From a virus: DNA of 26,013 nucleotides. The DNA lies in IMG/VR virus record IMGVR_UViG_3300048433_000201, positions 1 to 26,013 of that record, one strand, 5' to 3'. How positions within the stretch are numbered: position 1 is the stretch's first letter; each line of letters starts with the position of its first letter. The notes beneath the pieces are model-generated. The model had not been told where the DNA came from. It worked only from the letters and a program-made list of their open reading frames with translations, and ran no database searches. Shown piece by piece: positions 5,688 to 12,051 of the stretch. Position numbers and translations under genes: made by a program.

Positions 5688-5776
5688 GCAAGCAAGAAAG
5701 ATGGATAGCGTTTTTCTGGGCTGTAATGCTTGGATTAGCAGTCATTAATATAGATACATTTTTTGTGGTGCAATAA
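5684..5776 (+). CDS. 30-residue single-span membrane peptide
   Basis: A 30-residue reading frame that starts within the previous stop codon (ATGA at 5684) and ends within the next start (TAATG, shared base 5776). After a charged start (MSKQERW) it has one hydrophobic segment, IAFFWAVMLGLAVINI. The exact fit between two real genes on both sides supports it as a gene despite its size. A single-span inner-membrane peptide is predicted. Its function is unknown. Confidence 0.6.
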   Translation: MSKQERWIAFFWAVMLGLAVINIDTFFVVQ

Positions 5777-5973
5777 TGGAAACCTGGAACGAAATAAATG
5801 AAAGACATAGGCGTGAACGGCTTAACCTAGTAGCGCAATTCTCAAAAGAAACTACGCAAACAGAAGCAGCAAAAAAGCTAGATATGTCTTTGCAAGCACT
5901 TAATAACTTTGTGCATAGAAACAACATACATTGGAGTATTATCAAACAAGGCATTAGAAATGAAAAAACTTAA
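5776..5973 (+). CDS. Small HTH protein
   Basis: A 65-residue protein. Residues about 25-55 (TTQTEAAKKLDMSLQALNNF, then VHRNNIHW) read as a helix-turn-helix like those in small transcription regulators where TEAAKKLGMS is typical. It lacks any second domain. It could regulate later phage or host genes. It starts at the shared base of TAATG and its end overlaps the next gene by 14 bases. Confidence 0.65.
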   Translation: METWNEINERHRRERLNLVAQFSKETTQTEAAKKLDMSLQALNNFVHRNNIHWSIIKQGIRNEKT

Positions 5974-6142
5974 TTACGGACAAGAACAGGAGCTTAAATA
6001 TTTTAAACAACAAGAAGCAAAATGGTCTGAGGAAAGGTATAAAAATGACCATGATAAAAACGCTTGGAATAATTATGAATTAGCAAAAACAGAGTTAAAA
6101 CTGTTTGTAAGTAAATTGAGGAAAGAAGGTTATCACATATGA
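5960..6142 (+). CDS. Small charged helical protein, unknown
   Basis: A 60-residue protein started at the ATG at 5960, with AAGG about 8 bases upstream. A longer frame from 5909 would lie deep inside the previous gene without a clear ribosome site. The sequence is very rich in Lys, Glu and Gln with few hydrophobic residues and is predicted to be one long helix (QEQELKYFKQQEAKWSEERY). No family is recognised. Its stop overlaps the next ATG. Confidence 0.6.
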   Translation: MKKLNYGQEQELKYFKQQEAKWSEERYKNDHDKNAWNNYELAKTELKLFVSKLRKEGYHI

Positions 6143-6318
6143 ATTATATAGAGGCATTTAAAAGTAAATTTCAAAGATTACCAACGGAAAAAGAAATAGG
6201 TTTCTTAATGGTAGCAGTAGCAGAAGAAGATCAAATGACACCCCAAGCAAGAGCAAATCGTTTTATGAGAAATGGATTTGTTGCAACTACATACCAGGAG
6301 TGTCGTGGGGAAGATTAG
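6139..6318 (+). CDS. 59-residue protein of unknown function
   Basis: A 59-residue frame starting at the ATGA overlap (6139-6142) and ending TAG at 6316-6318. It looks real because of this coupling and its regular amino-acid make-up. It begins NYIEAFKSKFQRLPTEKEIG and later has QARANRFMRNGF. The TPQARANRFM stretch could be part of a short HTH, but this is weak. Its stop codon lies in the loop of an 8-bp hairpin. Confidence 0.55.
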   Translation: MNYIEAFKSKFQRLPTEKEIGFLMVAVAEEDQMTPQARANRFMRNGFVATTYQECRGED

Positions 6319-6331
6319 GAGTACTTCCCCA
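6306..6331 (+). other. Hairpin around the stop codon at 6316
   Basis: TGGGGAAG (6306-6313) pairs perfectly with CTTCCCCA (6324-6331). The 10-base loop contains the TAG stop (6316-6318). On the plus strand it is followed by A-rich rather than T-rich sequence, so it is not a normal terminator. It separates the coupled small genes from the last gene of the operon. Confidence 0.5.
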
Positions 6332-6364
6332 AAAAATTAATACAAAACCAATAAGGAAAAAACA

Positions 6365-6577
6365 ATGCTAAAATACTTCACATTTATGGTATTAACTTAT
6401 TTTATCCAAGGCGAACAAACCACGCATAACATAGTATTCCCATCATATGACGCTTGCAGCCATTCTAAGGCCGCTATGTACGCTATAATGGAAAATCAGC
6501 ATGATGATGTACTAATTTACTGTAAGGGTACTCAGGTGGCTTCTAATACGCTTGTAAAGCCTATGCCTAGACCTTAA
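6365..6577 (+). CDS. Small exported protein with two cysteines
   Basis: A 70-residue protein with AAGGA 7-8 bases before its ATG. The N-terminus (MLKYFTFMVLTYFIQG) is hydrophobic and could be a signal peptide or membrane anchor. The mature part has Cys near 31 and 53 separated by about 22 residues, which suits one disulphide in the periplasm. It resembles in outline the 58-residue late protein at 8344-8520. Its stop overlaps that of the endolysin, encoded on the other strand, by 4 bases. Its function is unknown. Confidence 0.65.
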   Translation: MLKYFTFMVLTYFIQGEQTTHNIVFPSYDACSHSKAAMYAIMENQHDDVLIYCKGTQVASNTLVKPMPRP

Positions 6578-7182
6578 CTAAACCATTTATATATTTTCAT
6601 GGTTTCTTCTTGGCGGTGCTTTAATCCATTGTAACCGCCATTTACTCTTTTTGTCAGAGCCTTAACGCTTTCTGATGATGGAGTAACATCACACATATCC
6701 CAAAGCTTGTTACGCTTAAAAAACCATATGGCACTTTCCATAGGATAATCTGTTGCAACCAGGTCTGGGTCTTTCATTACTTCTGGCAGGTTCATATCAT
6801 TGGCAAACATGGCATAATTTTCTTTAAAAGTGCATTGTAAAAATCCGCGTCCTCGCCATAAATAACCTTGACCCATATTACCGTATCTGTGTCCGTAAAC
6901 CCTATCAGCAAGCGCCTGTGGGTTTCTAGCGCACGTTTCTGCTTCACTTTCGCTGTCAAAATATTTACCGAAAACTTTAAGAATAGATGCTGTAGAATAA
7001 TTAAGGTTTTCTTCTGTGTAACGAAATGTACCACTTTCATGCACTAACTGCCCTAGAAAGTGCGCTCCACGCTCTGGGTTTAACGTGTAGTGATTGCAGA
7101 TAGCTTTAGCGGTATTAGGGCCGAAACTACCATCAGCACTTGATCCTATTTTAACCTGGAGTTTTTTTAATGCTTCACTCAT
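6574..7182 (-). CDS. Endolysin, glycoside hydrolase family 19 with N-terminal wall-binding motif
   Basis: A 202-residue enzyme started at the ATG at 7182 (AAGGA upstream), not at a longer upstream frame that runs into the preceding gene. Residues about 5-28 (LQVKIGSSADGSFGPNTAKA) form a short peptidoglycan-binding motif. The catalytic part follows the GH19 plan: HFLGQLVHESGTF with E49 as the likely acid, E58/E59 in the TEENLNYS stretch, YRWG-type LWRGRGFLQ near 108-115 and KRVNGGYNGL near 178-187. Phage GH19 enzymes cut the glycan of peptidoglycan to lyse the host. There is no signal peptide, so release needs the holin encoded upstream. It is the last gene of the late operon. Confidence 0.92.
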   Translation of the reverse strand: MSEALKKLQVKIGSSADGSFGPNTAKAICNHYTLNPERGAHFLGQLVHESGTFRYTEENLNYSTASILKVFGKYFDSESEAETCARNPQALADRVYGHRYGNMGQGYLWRGRGFLQCTFKENYAMFANDMNLPEVMKDPDLVATDYPMESAIWFFKRNKLWDMCDVTPSSESVKALTKRVNGGYNGLKHRQEETMKIYKWFS

Positions 7183-7435
7183 TAACAAATTCCTTTGTTC
7201 CACATAATCGTTCGTAAACCATATCGGTTGTATATGCTTCTGCCCATTTATTTTCTGTGAATGTACAGAACGTCCACAAGTCATTTACATCTTCATTTAG
7301 TATATCAATTATATCTTGTTGTGCCGATGTTTGGCCTTGCAAATGCTCAATGTCATGCACCAGCCCAGAAATATACCACACCAGTGCAACCAATTGTACA
7401 GCCATTGCAAAGGCTAATGAAATGTTTACCTTCAT
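7175..7435 (-). CDS. Membrane-anchored lysis protein, possibly spanin-like
   Basis: An 86-residue protein with one N-terminal membrane segment (about 5-25, ISLAFAMAVQLVALVWYISG) and a periplasmic, partly coiled-coil stretch (VHDIEHLQGQTSAQQDIID). This is the topology of an inner-membrane spanin (Rz), though shorter than usual and with two Cys near 57 and 78. It is placed between holin and endolysin, overlapping the holin by ATGA and the endolysin by 8 bases. The lysis role is inferred from location; no outer-membrane lipoprotein partner is seen within it. Confidence 0.6.
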   Translation of the reverse strand: MKVNISLAFAMAVQLVALVWYISGLVHDIEHLQGQTSAQQDIIDILNEDVNDLWTFCTFTENKWAEAYTTDMVYERLCGTKEFVNE

Positions 7436-7890
7436 TTTTTAACTCCGTAGTATTTACTTACGGCTCTGTTACCAAACCAAAAAGACATTATTGCAGCGAA
7501 TAAACCTTGTGTCTCTGGCGTCCACATTAATGGTATGGCATCTTGCCAATTGCCACCTTCATTAATAACTTTCATCATCACAACTACTTGTACGGCAACG
7601 AAAAGACCAAAAAAAGCATAAGTAATAACAGGACGTACACTACCTCGTAGTGCGTTAACAAACCCTCCAGCGTCAATAGCGTCATGCTTATATAACCCCT
7701 CAGTTTCTTTTATTTCTGCTTGCTTATCTATGATGTTTAGCTTGAGTTCGTTACGCTTAGTCATCATGTCCATTTCAACACTCATACGTTCTAAGGTGTG
7801 TTTATGATCCTGACTAGCTTTGAAGTAGTTAAGGATTTCTGGAAGGAAAGATGTGGAAAAGCCCAATAAACTGCCTAGTAATGTCATCAT
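7432..7890 (-). CDS. Holin, GTA/3-TM type
   Basis: A 152-residue membrane protein. It has a hydrophobic N-terminus (LLGSLLGFSTSFLPEIL), a charged helical middle (about 25-75), then two C-terminal membrane spans. The first is introduced by GGFVNALRGSVRPVITYAFF and continues FVAVQVVVMMKV; the second is near GLFAAIMSFWFGNRAV. The LRxSVRPVxTYxFF motif is that of the three-span holins known from gene transfer agents and marine phages. Two adjacent ATGs follow GGAG. It would form the inner-membrane lesion that lets the endolysin reach the wall. Confidence 0.75.
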   Translation of the reverse strand: MMTLLGSLLGFSTSFLPEILNYFKASQDHKHTLERMSVEMDMMTKRNELKLNIIDKQAEIKETEGLYKHDAIDAGGFVNALRGSVRPVITYAFFGLFVAVQVVVMMKVINEGGNWQDAIPLMWTPETQGLFAAIMSFWFGNRAVSKYYGVKK

Positions 7891-8237
7891 TGTTCATTCT
7901 CCATTTTTACACTTGTTGATTTGCCGTTTGATTTTGCGCTGTAGGCATTGAACCCCATAAATGCCCCTACTACGGCACTGGCACTAAGGACATAGACTGA
8001 TGCAACATCTGTGATTAAACTTGCCGCCTTATCAAAACCAAGGACAGAGGCAAGCAAAATAAAAAAAGGATAAATTAACATCCCTGCTAATGCAAAGGCA
8101 GTGAACCTACGTTCTGAATTGCGCTTTAAATCTTGGTCTACCATCTCCAATCTGGCCTGTTCCAACCGCAGATTATCCCACTCATTTCTTTCTATAACAC
8201 CATTTTTATTGGCGTCTACTTTATCAAACTCTGTCAT
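7887..8237 (-). CDS. Two-span membrane protein with an EF-hand calcium loop
   Basis: A 116-residue protein starting at the ATG at 8237 behind AGGG. Residues 8-19 (DANKNGVIERNE) form a textbook EF-hand loop: D1, N3, N5, G6, I8 and E12 all at the calcium-ligand or structural positions. A charged helix follows (RLEQARLEMVDQDLKRNSER), then two membrane spans at about 46-69 and 75-99. It lies directly before the holin and overlaps it by ATGA. A calcium-responsive holin, antiholin or membrane regulator is possible but unproven. It has a single EF-hand rather than the usual pair, so dimer formation may be needed. Confidence 0.7.
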   Translation of the reverse strand: MTEFDKVDANKNGVIERNEWDNLRLEQARLEMVDQDLKRNSERRFTAFALAGMLIYPFFILLASVLGFDKAASLITDVASVYVLSASAVVGAFMGFNAYSAKSNGKSTSVKMENEQ

Positions 8238-8347
8238 TTATTCGCCCTAGCATATGCAATTGCTATTCTTTTTTCTCGTGTAATTATAACAACTTTTCCT
8301 AATTTGTCATATATTATGTATTTTCCGCGAAATTCTCTAAGTGTCAC
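8234..8347 (-). CDS. 37-residue basic peptide in lysis module
   Basis: A 37-residue frame that begins at a GTG overlapping the previous stop (GTGA) and ends with a TGA overlapping the next ATG (ATGA). The sequence (TLREFRGKYIIYDKLGKVVI, then TREKRIAIAYARANK) is strongly basic and looks like two or three beta strands with a helical tail. The perfect fit between flanking genes is the main support. No function can be assigned. Confidence 0.5.
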   Translation of the reverse strand: MTLREFRGKYIIYDKLGKVVIITREKRIAIAYARANK

Positions 8348-8520
8348 AACTCTATTTGAATACAGACTATTTTTGAGTTGTCGTTTGTTACAAGAACTTT
8401 AGCTTCTTCTTTGGCTATTTCGCAGACTTCTTTTTTTGTGTAGCTGCCAACGTGATAGTGTTCAAATTCATTACCACTAGCTGTGCTAGTTGTTAATTGA
8501 ACCCACAGTAAAACCCACAT
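8344..8520 (-). CDS. Small exported two-cysteine protein
   Basis: A 58-residue frame with GGGAG 7 bases before its ATG. The N-terminus (MWVLLWVQLTTSTASG) looks like a short signal peptide, possibly cut after the Ala near 14. The mature part has Cys at 33 and 53, with a helix between them (EVCEIAKEEAKVL) and a strand at the second (SKIVCIQIEL). The layout matches the 70-residue protein at 6365-6577. A disulphide-bonded periplasmic peptide that acts during lysis or in superinfection control is possible. Its function is unknown. Confidence 0.6.
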   Translation of the reverse strand: MWVLLWVQLTTSTASGNEFEHYHVGSYTKKEVCEIAKEEAKVLVTNDNSKIVCIQIEL

Positions 8521-8601
8521 TTAAATACTCCCAAAAAGCATATATAAAAATGGAGATGTTGCTACAAACATTAAAAACAAAACAGTTAATACTAATTTCA
8601 T
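8521..8601 (-). CDS. 26-residue hydrophobic membrane peptide
   Basis: A 26-residue frame whose ATG overlaps the previous stop as TAATG (shared base 8601) and whose TAA immediately abuts the next ATG. Nearly all of it is one membrane segment (KLVLTVLFLMFVATSPFLYM). The position between other membrane genes of the lysis region and the tight junctions on both sides support it. It could be a small holin or a holin accessory. Confidence 0.5.
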   Translation of the reverse strand: MKLVLTVLFLMFVATSPFLYMLFGSI

Positions 8602-9080
8602 TACCAGCGCCCTTGCTTGCTTCCCCAGAAATAAAATAACCCAAATAATATAGCTGCACCAATGCTAAATATTACTGCACCTATTGCAAAATTTATTGCA
8701 GCATCAATTCTAGCTTGTTTTTTGTATATTTCATCTTTTCTTTGTTTTCTCATTTGCGCCTCTATTGACAAAATTTCATCCCATTTTTTTGGCCCAAAAT
8801 TCCAACTGACATAGTCTTTTAGCTCAGACCGCATACGCGACATTTCTTCTTTTTTTGCCCAGAGAAGCGTTGCGGTTTCCATGTCAGAACCTTTAAAAGT
8901 TTTTTCCCAGAAGGGTGGATTTTTATGACGCTCTTCTATTTGCTGAAAATCCGAACACGCTTTCCCCCAATTTGCTAAAGCACCACCCATTTCAGAAATA
9001 TCTTTATAAGTGTCTAAACCTGCGCGGAGAGTTTTATATGCCCCAGTTGCCAGGGCAACGCAAGAAACTGGGTCAATCAT
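8601..9080 (-). CDS. Tail-anchored membrane protein of unknown function
   Basis: A 159-residue protein. It opens with MIDPVSCVALATGAYKTLRA, a start I associate with small marine-phage proteins near the lysis or head genes. The middle is a long charged coiled region (about 30-125), and the end holds one strong membrane span (127-151, AINFAIGAVIFSIGAAILFG) followed by a short basic tail. A coiled domain anchored at the C-terminus is predicted. It overlaps both neighbours by TAATG junctions. It could be a virion-associated or lysis-regulating membrane protein. Confidence 0.65.
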   Translation of the reverse strand: MIDPVSCVALATGAYKTLRAGLDTYKDISEMGGALANWGKACSDFQQIEERHKNPPFWEKTFKGSDMETATLLWAKKEEMSRMRSELKDYVSWNFGPKKWDEILSIEAQMRKQRKDEIYKKQARIDAAINFAIGAVIFSIGAAILFGLFYFWGSKQGRW

Positions 9081-9250
9081 TAGACCTTAGTAAGAATAGA
9101 AACCAACATTATGATCATCGCGCCAGCACTGCCAAGAATAACCATTTCCACCCTTTGTATTCTTGCCATCATTTGTTTCCAGCGTTCATCAAGTTGAGTT
9201 TCCACTTTTACTACCCTTTTATCCAAAGATGCTAATGTTGGTTTATTCAT
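9080..9250 (-). CDS. XhlA-like small amphipathic membrane protein
   Basis: A 56-residue frame from the ATG at 9250 to a TAA that overlaps the next start (TAATG, shared base 9080). A short coiled-coil (LDKRVVKVETQLDERWKQMM) leads into one C-terminal membrane span (MVILGSAGAMIIMLVSIL). This is the layout of XhlA-type hemolysin/holin-accessory proteins, often annotated in phage lysis modules. The match is by architecture, not a confirmed family hit. Confidence 0.55.
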   Translation of the reverse strand: MNKPTLASLDKRVVKVETQLDERWKQMMARIQRVEMVILGSAGAMIIMLVSILTKV

Positions 9251-9251
9251 A

Positions 9252-9536
9252 TCAATATCCGTTTGCTACTAACCTAGAAAAATCGCCACTCATTAGTTTC
9301 TTTTTAACATATTCTTGAAACTCTTGCGATCCTATATTTGCACCACACTCTCTAGCCCACATTTCCGCAATGACAAAAGGGATAGAACCAGCTAACCGCA
9401 TTTCGCTGTTAGGGTTGTGACCTTCTATGTTTCGTTCCTTGTTAAAATCAAGTATGCGCTGTACGTCCTGAGAACGCTTTACAACGAGCTTACCATCTTC
9501 TGTGTGGTAAGAGGTATTTAATACTGTATTGCTCAT
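9252..9536 (-). CDS. Small conserved-looking protein of the head region, unknown
   Basis: A 94-residue protein started at the ATG at 9536, which overlaps the previous stop (ATGA) and has GGAG upstream. It begins SNTVLNTSYHTEDGKLVVKR and continues with QDVQRILDFNKERN and a helical end (SQEFQEYVKKKLMSGDFSRL). It has no membrane segment. Its location just after capsid and accessory genes suggests a virion or assembly role, which the sequence alone does not show. Confidence 0.65.
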   Translation of the reverse strand: MSNTVLNTSYHTEDGKLVVKRSQDVQRILDFNKERNIEGHNPNSEMRLAGSIPFVIAEMWARECGANIGSQEFQEYVKKKLMSGDFSRLVANGY

Positions 9537-9775
9537 TCTGGGGCTTCTCCACCTTCCCACGCTTCATTTACGTCAGGGGTATCAGGATTATCTCCGATTA
9601 ACTGCCCTTTATCGTTTCGCGCTCGTTTAGGTTTGCTTGTTGTTTTCACTTCTTCTGCAAATCCGTTTTCAATAAATGTTGCAGCTTCTTCTGCACTAAC
9701 CTCAACAATATCGCCCATGTTTTTAGCTTCATTATCTAAAAATGGCTGGCGATCTGTAGTAATTTTTATTTTCAT
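9533..9775 (-). CDS. Small acidic protein after the capsid gene
   Basis: An 80-residue protein started at the ATG at 9775, which has GGAG at an ideal distance; an ATG four codons earlier is a weaker choice. The N-terminus forms strands (KIKITTDRQPFLDNEAKNMG, then DIVEVSAEEAATFIENGFAE), a fold pattern common in small phage proteins encoded next to coat proteins. The tail is disordered and acidic (DNPDTPDVNEAWEGGEAPE). A head-completion or accessory role is possible. Confidence 0.6.
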   Translation of the reverse strand: MKIKITTDRQPFLDNEAKNMGDIVEVSAEEAATFIENGFAEEVKTTSKPKRARNDKGQLIGDNPDTPDVNEAWEGGEAPE

Positions 9776-9794
9776 ATAAAACTCCATTGGTAGA

Positions 9795-9810
9795 GGGGCA
9801 TTGCTGCCCC
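9795..9810 (-). other. GNRA-capped hairpin just after the capsid gene
   Basis: On the leftward transcript GGGGCA and TGCCCC (9805-9810 and 9795-9800) form a 6-bp GC-rich stem capped by GCAA, a GNRA tetraloop. It starts 8 bases after the capsid stop codon and is not followed by a T-tract. A likely role is to protect the 3' end of the abundant capsid message or to lower read-through into the next genes. Confidence 0.5.
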
Positions 9811-9818
9811 CCTGAATA

Positions 9819-10811
9819 TTATGATGCGTTTATATCTGCAACAACACCGTGTGCCTTCTGTGAAGTCACCTGTAAGCCATATTCACAAGAAATGAGGCGT
9901 CTTTCGCTCAGACCTGTTTTTGCTAATGGCTCTTGCTTTGCTGTTTGTAAATAAGCAACTTCCGCATAGTTTGGATCAAGAACAAAAACATCTGGTGTAT
10001 AATCTACACTAGACACTGTTCTTACACGCATATGACGGTTTGGCACTATCTGAAGCTCACCAAAATCACTGATATACACATCAATAGCAGCATTTAGTTT
10101 GCTATCTTCAGCTTCCTTAAAGCGCGTTGCGTTACCAGTAAAAGTTGATATTTTTTGCTTCTGTGCAGAACCACACATAACAATAGTTGGCGTAGCACCA
10201 GAGTTCCAACAATCTGCAATTACAGATTTAAGAAGTGTCTCCGTAATAGGACGCAAAGTCCCATCTGTTGCTGCTGCGTTTACCGAACCACTTTCACCTG
10301 TTCCAGATGTAGTACCATTAGCACCACCTGAACCACGAGATACGTTAGAAGTAAGGTAAGCTGGTAGCCCTGCTGTTTGTCTAGCAGTACCAGAAGAGCC
10401 TACAGCGGCTGCCACGTTTGCTAGAAGCATTGCTTCCATATCACGCTTTAGTTCGCTTAATTTGTAAGCTACTTGCTTTGCAACAGTTTGTGCATTTGCC
10501 ACACCATTAACAGCTTGGTTAGTAGAAGATACTTCCACAACTTTAGCTGAAATCTGTGTGTAACCACCTTTACGAACAGCGTTAGTTGGTGCTGTGTTGG
10601 ATAGTCCTACATCACCCTCTATCTGCCTGTTTGCCCCAGTAGCCGCCAGGTCAACTTCACTCCACTCAAAGTAAGTGTTGTCAACGTTGCGTGTGCCAAT
10701 AGCAGACATAAAAACAGTCTCCGTTGGCGAGATAGAAGCCATAGCTTCCGCTAAGTCCTCTCGTATTGTAGAAACATCATATGTTTCATTTGTATTTGCT
10801 GTAACAGCCAT
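9819..10811 (-). CDS. Major capsid protein, SU10/DUF5309 type
   Basis: A 330-residue coat protein with AAAGGA ahead of the ATG. The N-terminal arm (TNETYDVSTIREDLAEAMAS) then ISPTETVFMSAIG, the stretch YFEWSEVDLA and the helix KLSELKRDMEAMLLAN fit the SU10-like branch of HK97-fold coat proteins. The later parts SGATPTIVMCGSAQKQ, DVYISDFGELQIVPN and VFVLDPNYAEVAYL fit the A-domain core of this family. The length is close to the family norm. It lies after the portal and scaffold-like genes in the usual order and forms the icosahedral shell. Confidence 0.88.
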   Translation of the reverse strand: MAVTANTNETYDVSTIREDLAEAMASISPTETVFMSAIGTRNVDNTYFEWSEVDLAATGANRQIEGDVGLSNTAPTNAVRKGGYTQISAKVVEVSSTNQAVNGVANAQTVAKQVAYKLSELKRDMEAMLLANVAAAVGSSGTARQTAGLPAYLTSNVSRGSGGANGTTSGTGESGSVNAAATDGTLRPITETLLKSVIADCWNSGATPTIVMCGSAQKQKISTFTGNATRFKEAEDSKLNAAIDVYISDFGELQIVPNRHMRVRTVSSVDYTPDVFVLDPNYAEVAYLQTAKQEPLAKTGLSERRLISCEYGLQVTSQKAHGVVADINAS

Positions 10812-10826
10812 AATTTAGTCCTTTCG

Positions 10827-11813
10827 CTAAGACAATAAATAATCAGCGACACTATTAATATCGCCTTTTTGTTTCATCCTAGAACGCGCTTGTTGTGCTT
10901 TTTTAATCTGACCACTTTCAGTCCGTTTTGCTCCTGGCTTAACCATAGGACGAGCGCCCTTAGTTTTTTCAACAACTTTATCTTTGCTTGCCATTAGCTT
11001 ACGATAAGCTACCGCATCACGCATGATTTTGAACTCCCAACCATGAGTTAGTTTGCCAACAATTTCTTCAGGTACTCCATAAAAAGAAGTTACTGTTTCT
11101 GTAATGTCTGTTAAAAGTTTCTTGCTTTTTTCAGGGTCATTAAGTTCAGGTATCTCTTTTTTTAAAGCTTCAGCTTGTTGAGCTACATATAACTCTTCGC
11201 TTTGTCGTTCTTGCGCTTCTTGCTGTTGACGTAAATAATCAGCCTCATCTTGAAACTTCTCAAATTCACCAACTTGCTCACGGTATTGTTCCATTTTTTC
11301 CAAATAACCTAGAGGGTCACTATCTTGTAGCTCCTTTGGCGGTTTCTGAGGAATTTGTGGAATATTGCCATTATTGAATTGCTCAAATTTTTGCAACAAC
11401 TGTTCACGTTCTTGTTTAATAGAAATAGCCATTTGCTCTAACTCTTTACGAGCGTTAGCATTCTGTTCCATTCCTTTTTGGATATAATCTTGTCCTGCTG
11501 CGCTACGCTTTAGCTCCCCAAGGGTTGCTTTCTTCATCTGACCGTCTGCCTTATACTCAATTTCAACGTCATCAGAAAGTTCCATAGGAGCGGCTGCGCT
11601 GCTCTCTAATTCATCCTCATCTATAGTTTCTTCTTCACTACTATAGTTAGTGTCATCCTCGCTCTCAGAAACTTCTACTTCTGCATCGGGTTCAACGTCT
11701 TGACTTGCCTCTACAGGAGCTTCTGTTTCTTCGCTAGGATTTTCTTGTTGAGGGGTTTCCATCAACATTTCTGTAACAGCCTCAATGCTGCCTTGTTTTG
11801 GTTCAGTTGCCAT
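10827..11813 (-). CDS. Capsid scaffold-like protein
   Basis: A 328-residue protein begun at the ATG at 11813; a longer upstream frame overlaps the preceding gene. Residues about 8-90 are extremely acidic and disordered, the middle (about 110-240) is a Gln/Glu/Lys-rich coiled coil (KQEREQLLQKFEQFNNG and similar), and the end is basic (VKPGAKRTESGQIKKAQQAR, then SRMKQKG). This order, with a basic helical C-terminus that would touch the coat protein, is typical of phage scaffolds. So is its place between portal and major capsid. No protease domain is seen. Confidence 0.75.
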   Translation of the reverse strand: MATEPKQGSIEAVTEMLMETPQQENPSEETEAPVEASQDVEPDAEVEVSESEDDTNYSSEEETIDEDELESSAAAPMELSDDVEIEYKADGQMKKATLGELKRSAAGQDYIQKGMEQNANARKELEQMAISIKQEREQLLQKFEQFNNGNIPQIPQKPPKELQDSDPLGYLEKMEQYREQVGEFEKFQDEADYLRQQQEAQERQSEELYVAQQAEALKKEIPELNDPEKSKKLLTDITETVTSFYGVPEEIVGKLTHGWEFKIMRDAVAYRKLMASKDKVVEKTKGARPMVKPGAKRTESGQIKKAQQARSRMKQKGDINSVADYLLS

Positions 11814-12051
11814 GCAGTGCCGTCCCTTTCTTTGTAATGAGTTTTTCTGCATTTATATCAGCTTGCAGAATATACTCTATTTCATTTAATGCTCGTAAAA
11901 TGGCGTGTGCGTCCTCACGTTTCTCCACCTCACTCGCGCTGCTACTTGCAAAAACGTCTAATTGACGATCTCGCAAATCCTTTAAGATGCTTTGGAAAAT
12001 TTCATCGTTTTGTAAAGATTTTGCTCTTGAAGCTCTAACCTTGTAATCCAT
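11803..12051 (-). CDS. Small helical protein between portal and scaffold
   Basis: An 82-residue protein whose ATG lies 17 bases inside the portal gene and whose end overlaps the scaffold-like gene by 11 bases. It is helical and charged (ASRAKSLQNDEIFQSILKDL, then REDAHAILRALNEIEYIL). No family is recognised. A small protein at this place in podovirus late operons is often a virion or assembly component. Confidence 0.65.
   Translation of the reverse strand: MDYKVRASRAKSLQNDEIFQSILKDLRDRQLDVFASSSASEVEKREDAHAILRALNEIEYILQADINAEKLITKKGTALHGN

Noticed and set aside
7175-7284. Longer endolysin with 34 extra N-terminal residues
   Set aside because: The extension lies wholly within the upstream gene, and the ATG at 7182 has its own ribosome site and starts the wall-binding motif.
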